DNA of 64,000 nucleotides from positions 7,998,001 to 8,062,000 of the forward strand of contig JANTQA010000023.1 in NCBI GenBank assembly GCA_027625915.1, given 5' to 3'. The position numbers and the translations under genes are program-made. The stretch is from Anaeramoeba flamelloides (Eukaryota > Metamonada > Anaeramoebidae). Each line of letters begins with the position of its first letter. Position 1 is the first letter of the stretch. Under the pieces are notes generated by a model that was given only the letters and a program-made list of their open reading frames with translations, was not told the origin of the DNA and searched no databases. Positions 10,051 to 22,428 of this stretch are shown one piece after another.

Positions 10051-10335
10051 TCACTTTAGAATGTTAATGAAAGTTTTGTTATTTTGAGGGTTTAATCCCA
10101 TATTCTTATCAAAAATATTTTCAAATTTTTGGATCAGAGCCCTTTTTTCTAATTTTGCAAAGAATTCCTTTTTTTTGAATTTTTCTTCATTTTCCTCTTC
10201 ATATCCTTTCCTTTCGTCTTTATCCTCGAACTCTTTATTATCTGAGGGTTTTTTTTTTTTTTTTTTTTTTCTTTTATTTCTTTTTTTTTTTTTTTCATTT
10301 TTTTTAATAAAAGTTAAGTCAAAAAAATAGAGATC
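10051..10335 (-). CDS. Lys/Glu-rich 3'-terminal exon of an unrecognised protein
   Basis: The minus-strand frame is open from 10335 to TGA at 10053-10051. After a poly-Lys run encoded by long A tracts it reads PSDNKEFEDKDERKGYEEEN, EKFKKKEFFAKLEKRALIQ and ends FDKNMGLNPQNNKTFINILK. Composition and non-repetitive end look like real coding sequence rather than AT noise. No ATG is in frame; an in-frame TAA at 10338-10336 and a nearby AG on the minus strand suggest a last exon whose upstream exons I cannot find. The T runs that encode poly-Lys are also where frameshifts would occur. It converges on the membrane-protein exon ending at 9833. Confidence 0.4.
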   Translation of the reverse strand, partial: DLYFFDLTFIKKNEKKKKRNKRKKKKKKKPSDNKEFEDKDERKGYEEENEEKFKKKEFFAKLEKRALIQKFENIFDKNMGLNPQNNKTFINILK

Positions 10336-13029
10336 TTAGAAAATAAAAATAAAAATTAAGAAAATTGAGACAATTTAATATCTTTTAAAATGGATTTAAA
10401 ATTTATAAACATATTTTTGTTCACATTTTTTTCATTCAAAGTTCAGTAATAATAAAATCCGTGATACTCATTTAAAAAATTTAATTCGATTTTTTTTTTT
10501 TTTTAAGTTTTGATTTTATTTTTAATAATTCTTAAAATATCAGTCTTTATATGTTTTTAGGACGATTAAAAGTTAATTATGGATAAGATTTAATTATTAA
10601 TTGCTATTGAACATTAAGGGTCAATTTTTTTTTTTTTCAATATATTGTTTTTGATTGGTCAGATTTTTTAAACATCAAGTATGGATGATTTTTTTTTTTT
10701 TTGGAGAAATAGTTAATATTTAAAAAGGACTATATTTCAAAGAAATATGAGAAATTATAAAAATATGTTATTTGTGTTATTAGGTATTTATGATTTTTAT
10801 CAGTGTGAAGTGTCAAAAAATTCTGATCAACTTTGAAAACCTGAAAATATCATTTTTTTTAGTGAGATCAATTTTTTTGTTTCCATTTTTTTGAAAAAGA
10901 AAACTTTTAAATTGATTTTATTTCTTATAAGATAAATAAAATTAACACAGTTCATTACTTTTCTAATCATTTTTACACTATCAATAGTTTTATTATCATG
11001 AATGTTCATCTAAATATTTATTTTATTTTTACTTTATGTATAATTAGTTGAATAAACAAAAAAATGTTTAAATTAAACATTCAGGAAAACATTTTAGTAT
11101 TTTTACAATAACTAAGTTTAAATATAAAAATTTTTAAAATATGTTATCATTATTAACCAGAGAAACTATCTTTTTTTTTTAAAAAAAATTTTTTGATTTT
11201 TTCAAAGCAAAAAAATATGAAAGATATTTGGAAATTAGGGTCACTTTACCATAAAAATTGATTATCATTTTTTTTGTTCCAAATAGTATTTAATTTATTT
11301 TAAGGGTTCTTGTAGGTACAACCAAAATATTTTTTTAAAAAATTACAAATTCTGAAATTGAATTTATTTTTCTTTGTTTGAAAATAGTAAAATTAATTTA
11401 ACAAAACTTGAAAACATTTATTCATTCATTCATTTATTTATTGAGAAAAGGGGTAATAAAGGTATTATAGTCACCAGGATTCATCTAATTATATTTACAC
11501 TTAATAAAAACTTAATTTAATCTTAGAATTCTATTTGATTAAAGCAACTCCTTAAAGAAAATTTTATCAAAATCAATTAAAAACAAAAATTTCTGAAAAA
11601 TTATGATAATATTAAAAAAAATATTATTAATATTTAAATGTTCAAATTAAAAACCTATATATTAATAACATAATTTACTGGGGGGGGAGTTGAATCAAAT
11701 AAAATGTTTATCAATAATAAATAGAAATTCCACAATATTTGATTTATAATTTGGTATTCTACTTTTGTTTGGTATTTTTTTTTAAAAAAAAAAAAAGGAA
11801 ATAAAAAAAATCTTTGGTTTTACTCAATTCTGTAAAATTAAATTAAAAATAAAAAATAATAATATCCTAGACACTATCTCAAGGAGAACTTGAATTTATA
11901 ATATTTTTTTAACTATTTGATTATCTTTTATTGTCAATCCTTTTATTAACAGTTTTTCTTTATAAATTGAAATATTCTAACTATAAGATGTTTGATGAAA
12001 AATTAGTAATAAGAACAATAAATTTAATAATTTTTCTTTATTTTACGGAAGATTTTCTCAGTATTTTTACGAAGAATAGCTTTTTCATAAAGTATTTTGT
12101 TTGAGAATTTTTGATATTAATTATTATCCATTTGATACTGATAAATTTCTCTAACAATACCAAATAAAATAAATTATGTTTTCGCAATATTGAGTAAAAT
12201 AATTACATTTTTTGCATTTTTTCTTATTTCTCAATGTTAAATTTTTGGATTTATTTATTAAGACATATTATAAAAATTAAATTATTAAAATTGTTTACTT
12301 CTAAAATCGAAATTTCATTTATAATTGTTTTTTGCCAATCAAATTTAAAGTTTTTAAAGTAAATGATCTCATTTTTTTTTCTTTTTTGAGATTTGAATAG
12401 AAATATTAATAATTTAGAATATATACAAAACAGTTTTTCTTCAAAATCAATTCTTTATAAACATAAAACTAAAAACATATTAAGCCATTTTTGGCAATTA
12501 TCTTGATTGTTAATATAAATAATATGTTACTTTTTTTGTTTTATATTTGAAAAATGAGAAATTTTTATTTTACAAAATATACTCAAAATCATAAATTTTT
12601 TCCATTAGATTTACTCTTCGAATTTGAAAAGATAAGATTCAAATTAAAAAAAAAATTGTATGAAGAATAAAACAAGATATCATTTTTTTTAAAACAAATA
12701 TTAGGCCCATAATTTGGTTATCGAAAAGTTTTTTCACAAAATTAATTATTTTTCCTAAATTTTACCAGTTTTACTTTTGTTTTATTTTAAAATTCAAATA
12801 CGTATTCCTTTTAAGGCTTTATATTTATTTAAAAATAAATAAAATCGTCAGAAGTAAATCTCCTACTGAAAATACAATTAAAAAAAACGATTTGTGAATA
12901 CGGGTATTACAATTATTTTTTATGTTTGCAATTGAAAATTTAAGTATCAGTGTATTCTAAAGAGTGTTCGTGAATCTCACAAAATATTTATTTAGTTAGA
13001 TCAATGTAGGAAAAAAATAATTTTTTTTA
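10336..13029. other. AT-rich intergenic sequence, nothing recognised
   Basis: Long homopolymer A and T runs, a G8 run at 11681-11688, and no frame above about 60 codons with coding character. No inverted-repeat element or repeat copy was recognised here. Confidence 0.45.
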
Positions 13030-14190
13030 CTAAAAATGTCAGAATTTTTTTTATACTCGTATCCTAAAAACGAAAAAGAGGGTTGAGAAAAATCGAATTT
13101 TTGAGAAAATTGATATTTAATTGAAAATGAAAAACCATTTGGGCTTGTGGAGATTCCTAATGTTTATTTTTCTATCTGTGAATTAAGTTTAAAATGTTTT
13201 CCATTCCAGCTTAATAGGTCAAAATGGAAAAAAATGTAAATTTTTGAAGGAATTATTCTTTGTTAATTTAAAACAAAAGTACATTTGATAAAAGAAATGG
13301 TAATGTGTGTTTGGTATTTTATCAAATTCCTCAATTCCGAAAAAAGAAAAGATCATTTTTTCTCAATTGATACAATAATTTTTTTTTAAATAAAAAAACA
13401 CTTGACTCTTTTTGCTAATTTTTTTTATACCAATCAGTGAATGTAAAATTCCACAATACCTTTAAATTAGCTACTCCAACCCAATTTGTATTGAAATGAA
13501 CAAATCAGTTTTTCAAGAGAAACAAAACAAATAAAAAAAATATCACATAAAAATAAACAAAGTGTTCCAAGTATTAGGCCATCATATATTCTTTCAAAAT
13601 ATAAAATAGAGTAAAGAATACCCCCAAGATCCTAATGGGATCTTCAATTTAAGAAAGAAACAAAAAGAACCAAAGGAACTAAGACCAAAAAACAATGAGA
13701 AAATCACAATTCCTTTGAAGGAATTGTTCTTATTTGTCGTTATAATTGAAAATTGAGGCAAATCAGTGATCAAAACTCATAGACACATGATCTTCAAAAG
13801 TTAGAGTCTTTTATGAAGAAAGTTTGAAATGATCTTCATTTTTTACAGAGGAAAATTGTGATTATTTTTCTTTTTCATTTTTATATTTCTTAATAAGGGT
13901 GTTCTAGTTTACATATCTATTTTTTTGTTCATTTTCCACAAAAATGAAAGAAGAAAAATGCAATTCTGATCCAAATCGGAGAATATCTTCATTTTCGTCC
14001 CTTCATAATTTTAATAGGATTAAAAACCTTAGAGACAATTTTGAATTGTCAAAGATGTCCTTATCAATGGTAAAAAATTTTCACTTCCTTTTCCAAATTT
14101 TTTCTATCCAAAATTAGAGTTTTCAAAGAAGTAGGTTGTAATTTGAAAACTCTATATTCGAAAAAGAAAATTGTAAATAAAGTGAAAATT
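13030..14190 (+). repeat. Unclassified long interspersed repeat, copy 1 (relative at 38850-40110)
   Basis: Shares ordered blocks with 38850-40110: a TTGCTAATTTTTT block followed by a CAAAATCCCACAA-like block, CAATTTGTATTGAAATGAAC versus CAATTTGTCTTGAAACGAAC, AAAACTCATAGACACATGATC versus AAAACTCATAGACATGTGAT, and GTGATTATTTTTCTTTTTCA identical in both. Identity varies from about 65 to 95 percent by block. A further fragment of the family is at 27955-28080. No coding remains or terminal repeats were seen, so the class is unknown. Confidence 0.6.
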
Positions 14191-14229
14191 TTTCAGGTTT
14201 ATAATTCAAATATAGTAGGGAAAAAAATA

Positions 14230-14684
14230 CCGGAAATGAAAAAAATCCCGGACAAGATTTTTAATTGTGAATATTAGTAAAATTTTTGTCTAATTTCAAT
14301 GAAATCCTTATTATAAATAACCAATTTTTTTATGAGATTAGTAATAAACCTACCTAAAGTTCATCAAAGTAAGGTGTCTCTAGAATACTTGAGTAATTGT
14401 TTGATAGCCATATGTTGATCAACTTTTTTTGAAAAATAATCCAGTTTTATTGAGGTTTACTAGAGTTTGGAAAATGATAATTTTTCTTCTTGTTTTTTGA
14501 TTGGTTGACTGGTGTTTTGAACAAGTGTGATTTCATCAATCATCATTCTAATAAGTGGGGGGGTTATAATTGAAAAAGTTCGATTCTTAAAAAAATGAAT
14601 TTGATTGTAAATAGCTGAAATTACATAATAATTTTACTAATATTCACAATTAAAAATCTCGTCAGGGATTTTTTTCATGTACAG
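14230..14684. mobile_element. TIR element with ~75-bp inverted ends and TA duplication (MITE)
   Basis: Left end TA-CCGGAAATGAAAAAAATCCC and right end (reverse complement) TA-CTGTACATGAAAAAAATCCC continue as matching arms through GATTTTTAATTGTGAATATT and AGTAAAATT. Arms are about 75 bp with few mismatches, total 455 bp, TA at both borders. No coding capacity. Terminus CTGTACATG and TA target point to the Tc1/mariner superfamily. I see only this copy in the window. Confidence 0.8.
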
Positions 14685-16070
14685 TATTTTTTTCACTCCT
14701 CACAAGAAAAGTAATTCTTAAGAGGGTAAATACTATTTTCATTTTTTGAGTGCCACCATTTATGTGAAAATGAATTATTCAAATCATTTCTTTAGTCAAA
14801 TACATTGGCATTTTTATGAAATACTAAAGTGGAATATATCCTAGTATAAAATATTTTCATACCAACTAAAAAATGGAATTCAAAAAATGAAAAAATTGAT
14901 TAAGAAAAAATAAATAAGAATCATTTATTTCTTAATCTTATCTATAACATTTGGAACAATTTTTTATTCTTAATTTGGTTTTGTTTTTAATTCTCTCTGA
15001 AATAATTTTGTTTGTAAATTTTTGAGAAACAAATTACTTTTTATTTCTAAAGAATTACCCAAAATGATTTAAAAATGCTATTTTCATTTAATTCATCTAA
15101 TTCTAGCTTTGAACAGAAAAATAGCATTCTATACAAATTCTACGAGAGAACAAAGGTTTATTAGACAAATTTCCTTTGATTTTATAATTATTTATTTTCC
15201 CTTAAAATGAGAAACTCAAAAAAATTCTGACATCTGATTGATATGTTTTCTTGAATTTTTCAATTATTTTGATTTTATTCTTTTTGTAGTTGTGTTTTGA
15301 GAATTTAATTTCTTGAATCTATTTTAATTTTTGAAAACTATTCTTTGTTTTGGCTTTGTTTAATAAAAATATTTGAAAATTGAATTTTGAAAGCAAATTT
15401 GTCACAAAAGGTTTTGCAAAATAATAATAAATAGTAATGGGGCCAAAAATTCAAGGTTATAAATTGTTTGGATTCATACAAAGTAAGAAGATAAAATTAA
15501 CAAGTTTTCAAAAATAGGCTTTTATCGAAAATTTTTTTTTTCATTTTTGATTTCAACAAATTTATTTGGTAAGGTGATCTTTCGTGTTTGGTCTTCTAAA
15601 AGAAAAGATTTGTTTAAAATACACACCCTTTCGAGTCTATTTTTTTGGTTAATTGCTTGATTAATTTATTTTATTTGTATAAACACATCTCTTAGATCCA
15701 AAATCAAATTTAATAAAACTCCAAAAATTGATTCAAAAAAATTGTTCGAAAAATTGAAAAAATAAAAGATTCAACTCTGAATTACTTTGATTCCATTCAC
15801 AAATAGACTAACGAATGGGATTTTGGTTTCAAAGTTTCAATATCTGCTGGCACTCAAAAAAGATTTTTTCAGTATGTTCACACAATTAAAATTTTTCAAA
15901 ATCGTAAAATGTACCTACTTCCTTAAAAAACAGAAAAGAGTTTTGTGATAAAAAGTATCATTAAAACGATTTCAATCTAAAAATCGAAATTTTTTAAAGA
16001 ATTTTCTCAAACCTGTTTCTTGACGTGCTTAATAAAAGGGTTTTATGAAAAAATTTCATTTTATTTATGA
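14685..16070. other. AT-rich intergenic sequence, nothing recognised
   Basis: No frame with coding character and no repeat copy recognised. The last 200 bp are the 3' flank of the bZIP-like gene on the minus strand. Confidence 0.45.
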
Positions 16071-16811
16071 TTAAAATTGAGATCCATCAAGATCTGGAAA
16101 GTTCATAAGCCCCATTTGTTGGCTTGAGCTAGAGCTTGTACTCAAATTATTAGTTGTTCCTACTCTTGGGAAGGGGCTTTGATCCAAATATGCAGCGTTC
16201 ATTGCTTTTTCCATGAATTCTCTAAAAAAATTCAGTTGCCTGAATAGAACACCTACCTCTGAATTTAATGAGGCTTCACGAACTCGAAAATCTTCATTTT
16301 TTTGCTTTAATAATCGAAGTTTCTTTGACACATTGTCTATTTGTTCTTTACGTTTTGATCGATACACTTTCTTCTCTTTTTCTTTTGGGGTGTTATTTGT
16401 TTTTTGATTTTGTTGGTTTTTTGTTAGTTTTCGCTTAGGTTGTGGCTTTTCTTTTTCTAATTGTTGTTGTTGTTTTTTTTCTTGCTTTGGTTTTGGCTTT
16501 TCTTTTTCCAACTGTTGATCTTGTTCAGTGCCCATTTTTTTTTCATTTTTGTTTGTGTTTTCCTTTTCTAATTGTTGTTCTTGCTGCTGTTGTTCTAATG
16601 ACAAATTGTTAAGAGATTGATTTCTTTGTGGTATAAATTGATTCAAGTTAACATTTTGGTTTGCTTGTGTCATTTTGTTGTTTGTAAGGTGGTTGATTAA
16701 TTGTTTTTGGAACATAGGCGGGATTGTTGAAAAATTATTGAGAATGTCTTGCATATCAAACCCCGAAACATAATTACTTGTGGACACCGTTCTTTTTCGA
16801 GAATTGTCCAT
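16071..16811 (-). CDS. bZIP-like, Gln/Lys/Glu-rich nuclear protein
   Basis: Single-exon frame of 246 residues from ATG at 16811. Residues about 78-130 hold three imperfect repeats of the type QQLEKE followed by Lys-Pro-rich sequence. Residues about 143-200 run from a basic stretch (KEKEKKVYRSKRKEQIDNVS) into a leucine/valine heptad pattern (KKLRLLKQKN, REASLNSEVGVLFRQL), the layout of a bZIP DNA-binding plus dimerisation segment, although the Asn-x7-Arg signature of classical bZIP proteins is not evident. The tail is Ser-rich (STSSSSSQQ). A nuclear DNA-binding role is plausible; a plain coiled-coil protein is the alternative. No neighbour gives functional context. Confidence 0.6.
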   Translation of the reverse strand: MDNSRKRTVSTSNYVSGFDMQDILNNFSTIPPMFQKQLINHLTNNKMTQANQNVNLNQFIPQRNQSLNNLSLEQQQQEQQLEKENTNKNEKKMGTEQDQQLEKEKPKPKQEKKQQQQLEKEKPQPKRKLTKNQQNQKTNNTPKEKEKKVYRSKRKEQIDNVSKKLRLLKQKNEDFRVREASLNSEVGVLFRQLNFFREFMEKAMNAAYLDQSPFPRVGTTNNLSTSSSSSQQMGLMNFPDLDGSQF

Positions 16812-17558
16812 TATGTTGTTTGAAATTTATAAATGTGGTGACAGTTTTGAAAGAAGGCTGAAATCTTTAAAATAGATTGTCGATTAAAATAGTTTCAAAT
16901 AAAATTGAAAACTTTGTTGAACTTTTTATTATGATTTAATGTCTAACAAGAGCTATGAAAAGTCTGTTTGTTCTTAAATCAATTAATTGATTTTTTTCTT
17001 CAATTTATCCAACTTCAAAATTCTTGATATTAGACAGAATTCTTTGTCTTCTATCCCATCAACCCAATTTTAAAAATACCAAGAAAATTCGGATTAGTGC
17101 TTTTTATTTAATTTTTACTAAAAATAGTTTTATTTCGCTAAAAGAAGACTTTTATTGTAAAATTTTGTGAAAATTTATTTCTTATAAAATTTCCTATTTT
17201 CATTATTTTTTTTTCGAATTCTTTTCTTGAGAAACGAATCGGAAAATATAAATTTCCTTTTAAGGGTTCTAGGGTATTTTAAAATCATTCTTTGGCTAAT
17301 CATACTATACCCTCTAATATAAATACATTTTGACCCCTTTCGATTCTTAAAGTTACCAATGAATGATATCTAAATCTTCTTTTATTTATTAAATTAAGGA
17401 CTACTTAAATTTAGGGTCTTTTAAGTGAGTGTCTACACCATAATACATGATAAAAATTTGAGAGAGATATCAGAAGAGTATTTTATTTTCTTGGTGTCTG
17501 ATTGTAGATTCTCTAAAAATTTTTTTAAAAAAATTATTTGATATTTTTTTTGATATCC
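16812..17558. other. 5' flank of the bZIP-like gene; nothing else recognised
   Basis: AT-rich sequence with no gene or repeat recognised. The promoter of the minus-strand gene at 16071-16811 must lie here, but I see no motif I would name. Confidence 0.4.
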
Positions 17559-17775
17559 TGTTCGTTGTAAAATAAAAATTTCAAAATGTTCATTCAGCTT
17601 TCCAAAAAAATCACTAGACAAGTATAAAAATAAGTCACCGTAATCCCAAATTCTAAAAGGAAATTAATAAGTTAAGCTTCTTTTAACAACTTAAAATATG
17701 AAATGCTACATGATTTACGAATCTTTTTTGGAAAGCTGAATGAAAATTATGTTAAATTTATTTTGCAACAAATGA
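17559..17775. mobile_element. Fold-back MITE with ~50-bp TIRs, copy 1 of 2
   Basis: Left arm contains GTTCATTCAGCTTTCCAAAA, right arm TTTTGGAAAGCTGAATGAAA followed by TTTATTTTGCAACAAA; the left arm begins TTCGTTGTAAAATAAA, its complement. Total about 217 bp. The copy at 37760-37979 aligns end to end, including the middle (GAAATTAATAAGTTAAGCTT versus CAAATTAATAATTTAAGCTT). No coding capacity. Confidence 0.75.
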
Positions 17776-20700
17776 TAAAGTTAAACAATAAAAAAAAGAG
17801 AAAAGAACCGATAAAATTTGTTCGATTTTTATTTTTTTTTTATTTAATAGTTTTTTTTTGGAGAATATAATTTTAGATTCTTAGAATAAAACTTATAGCT
17901 ATTTTCTGGTTTAAAATTTGATAGAATATGATCGTATTCACTTCTACAATTCCACAAATCCAAGTGTTCACAACCCTAACAAGATATATTGTTTTGGATA
18001 ATTATTATTTTTAGGAATCCTTCTAGCTTTTAAAGCCATATCCGTATTTCCTTTTGTGATTCTCCAAATTGTAATGTTCTTGTTCTTTTAAAACCAAATC
18101 AATTTATCCCAAATTTCACTGATATTAAATCTTTCTTATTACTATATGTCGCTACGACCCAAAAAAACACTAAAAATGAAAAACTGATCAAATACTTTGC
18201 ATTAGTACAATTAAAAAAACTAAATGAAAAAATAAAAATAAATAAAGTTTCAATTTAACTTTTTCTTGAAAACATTTTTTGCCAAAATCATTGAATTCAC
18301 ACTTGAAATTATATATATTTTTAGATTCACTCTCTTGTTTTAACTCATTTACTAAAACAAATTCTAAATTATGGGAATTTTCTTTTCACAAAAGGCACTA
18401 ATTTGGTCCTCAAATGTTTTTTTTTTATTTTTAAATGGTAAAATTAAAAAAAAGTTAAACTAAAAGGATAAACTTTCTGGAAAAGCATTCTAAATTAATA
18501 TATTAACTTATTCTTTGATTCCAAACTTTTCTCAACCCCAATTTTTCAAAAAAAATAAAAAAGTGCACAATAATTTCAAAAAATATTTTCAATATTCAAA
18601 AGTTGAGAGTATTTTTATTCTAAAAAAATTTATATCAGTAGTTAATTGAATTAAGTTATAAACTTAGATTTCGAAAAATATTAATCAGAATAAAATAGTG
18701 CTTAATTTTATTAAGGACATATGTTCCCATAATTTAAAAAATTCAAAAATGATGGAAAAATTCAAAATTAAAAAATTAAATGTCACAATAGAGTTTTGAA
18801 TTAAGGACAAAAGATAATCCATTCAACATTCGAAAAACTATTTTAAGCAATTCAACTCAATATTCTATTATCACAATTTCTTTAAAACTTTGATTAAAAA
18901 AATTAAAAAATCTAATGAATAAAGTACTTAGAGTATAAAAATCAATGAGTTACAACAAAAGGAAAAAAATTTTTTTTCTGATCCTCTTCAAAATTGTAAA
19001 AAAAGTGAAAATTTTTCATTTTCAGTTGCTACTCCCTTAACAGTATATTTTCTCAAATATCAATAAATGAGAAAACCATTAAATTTTTTAGGTTAATTTC
19101 TTTTTTTTTTTCTTTATTGCTTAAAGGGGTGTTCTCAATCAAATTTTTTGATTTTGTTTATGAATGGGACAATACACCAAGAAGCTGGAACGAGAATAAC
19201 AATAACTTTAATTCAAATACACCAACCATAAAAGTCGAAAAATAACGAAATTTATTTTATTTTTTTATGAATTGCTTTCATGAATTTGATTATTAGGATG
19301 TAGAATTATAAAGGTAAAACACCATTGGGTCACTTTTTAATACTGAAAAACTGCAACATAAAAGTATAGAGTAACTTAAAAATAAAAATGAAAAAAAAAA
19401 TGGAAAAAAATACCAAACAGTCAATTAAAAATAAGATCAAAAAAAAAAAAAAAACACAACAATTAAACAACATACCTACTAAATGAAAATTCAAAATCAT
19501 TGATCAAAATTAAATTACATCAACCAAACTTTTTATGGTTGGGATTTTGGGCGTTCTTAATAAAAAATATTATCGGCTTATTTTTTTGATTTTTTTGGAT
19601 TTTAAAAATCTCTCATTCTTTAGATATTATTTTATTTTTTACTTTATAGTGGGCACTATTAAAAATACCAGATTTTCTATAAAAATTACAAAAAAAAATC
19701 ATCTTAACCATTCAAGCCCAATGGATTATAATTTTGTGACCGGATAATAAGATTATGTAATGATAGTGTGGAGTCAGGTTATTTCGGTTTCTTATTTGAT
19801 GGATCTTTAACTTTGTAAAAATTATATTGATTGTTAAAATTTGAATTTTTTAAAATTAGTTTCCACAGCACATTTTTGAGTTGAAAGTAGCCCCAGTATA
19901 TGGATATTAAAAAAAAAAAAAAACAAATAATGTTTTCAGTTTATAAATTTGTCTTGTTTTCGTTTTTTTTTTATATATAAAAGTGTTTAAAATGTGCTTG
20001 TTAAATTGATTAATTTATAAAAAAAACATTAAAATATTTTTTTTATTTTGAGATTCAATAATAAGAATATGAAGGCGAACATCCCAATAATAAAATAATT
20101 ATTTTTACTTTTCAAAAATTATTCTTTGTGTAATCTTAAATTTTTGAAATTATGAAAAAAAAATAAATTATTTTTTTTCTATTTCTTAATAATAGTACAA
20201 AGTATTTTCATATTTTTTAATAATATTTCATTATGAAAATTTCACTATTTTATCTTTTGATTTCAGACTTTGATTTATTCAAACGTTTAACTAGCGGAAA
20301 ATTCAGAATTTTTTTAAATTTTTGAATAAATATTATATCAAAACGACAACAAGTTTCCAAAAAAAAGAAGAATAGATGGCTTATCAATTAACATAGAAAT
20401 AAAATAAGAAAAATTTAATCCACTGGATAATTGAAAAGGAAAAAGAAAAATATTAATGATCATATTGTCAAACTTTCATGGCGGGAGGTTAAACACAATA
20501 TAGTAGAATCAATTGCAAATAGAAAAATAAAAAAAAATTACATTTTAAAACTTCAAAAATAAGTAAAAATTTTTATAGAAATAATAAAAACTCAAAAATT
20601 TTTGCCTCAAAAACACAATAAAAGAAATGAACAAATTGTATATTTAAAATAACTTTTTGGTTGAAAAAACAGAACTAAGCAACTTTTTCATAGTTATTAT

Positions 20701-22428
20701 GATGAAATTTTACAACTAGAAGCATAATTGAGATATTTGAAAAACTATTTTTATAATTTTAAAAAAAAATGAATTTTTAAAAAAAAGTTTTTTATATTTT
20801 ATTTATTTTTATTGTCTTATATTAGAAAAAAAATAAAATAAAATAGCTTGTATAATTAATTGATTAGTAAAAATTCATCCAAACTCAATGAAATTTTCTT
20901 ATATTGTTAAACCAATAACAACAACCAAATTATTATTATTTTTTTTTTTTTCATTTTAAACAATCATAAAAAGAAAAATATTTATATATTTTATCGTAAA
21001 ATCATTTTGTGATTATTCTGGCTTATTTCTTACTTCTTTTTCTCTTATGAAATTTCCTTTGATTCTTTCAAACATGCTGATATTTAAATATATAAACTTT
21101 GTTTCAATAAAAGTTACCCGTAATATTTTTCAAATATCAATTATTTTTAATAATTTGACTTTTGAAGAACAAATAAGAAATATGTGGAATAATAAACATC
21201 AGAGAATAGAAGTTAAATAAATGAAAAAAAAAAAACAATTAATCAATATATGTTGTAAAATTCGAAAATCCCAAATTCTTAAATCACTATTGAGAAAAAA
21301 TAACAATGTTAATTTTGTTCTCCTATTGAAAATCCATTAAAATTACAATAGAAATCAAAATATTTTTTTTACAATCATTCTCACCGTTTCAATAACATTT
21401 GAATATCACAATGTTATCGGTAACTCTAGATATTGTAATAAAATAAAAATTTTACAAAACAATTCTGTTGTGAAAAAAAAATTGAAAAAATTGAAAACAA
21501 AAAAGTAAAAACTGAAAAAATGATAAAAAATAATTTCAATACCAAATTTTCAAAATAAATGTTTTCTTCTAATTTTCATTTCAAACACTTTAAATACAGG
21601 TTATCTGCTCACCATAGTTAGACACATTTGACTTAAAAATAGAATCGATATATTAATAATAAATAGATGAATAATAAATCTTTTTTCCCGATTTGAATGA
21701 TAATTTACCTTCAGCTTTTTTTTAAAAATAAAAATCTTATACCTTTATAAAAAATTGTGTAATATTAAATGTTTATTTTTAATTTTATATCATTTTTTGT
21801 ATTAAATAACAAAACTTTTCGTTATAATCAAAAATTTAGATTGATCTATATTAATTTCCCATGGAATTCTTTTAAATAAAAAATAAAATATAATAAATTG
21901 ATTGTATCTAAACATTTGAAAATTCGAAGTATTACTAATACATTTTATTTGTGTTGCCCACTCTTAAAATTCTAAATAAAGAACCTAACCTGATTAATTT
22001 TGTTTTATAATAATTTTTTTTTGTTTTGTGAATATTTTTCATCATAAATAATTCCGAAATTTTGAATTAATGAGGAGTTTAAATATAATAATCTTCATAT
22101 AATTTATTTTAATAAGTTTTTGATTTCAAAAATTAAATTTTGATGTGTTAAAAATTTTGAATTGGAGGCTATTTGAATACTTTTTCTGATTCTTTAAAGG
22201 AAAAAACAAAAAAAAAAAAAAAATTATTCGTTTTTTGCTCTAATTTAATGTAAAAAGGTTAATAAATCAATAAATTTAATTGTAAATAAATAATATATAT
22301 ATATATATATATATATTGAATTCAGAATTAAATAAAAATTATAAATAAAAAAAATTTCTTAAAAATAGAAATAGAAATAGAAATAGAAATAAAAATAAAA
22401 ATAAAAAATAAAAATAAAAAAAATAAAA
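17776..22428. other. 4.6-kb AT-rich gene desert
   Basis: No supportable coding frame (the longest, 19535-19747 plus, 70 codons, is hydrophobic AT noise), no repeat copy recognised. Contains (TA)12 at 22293-22316 and a GAAATA-type repeat at 22362-22400 just 3' of the RasGEF gene. Confidence 0.45.
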
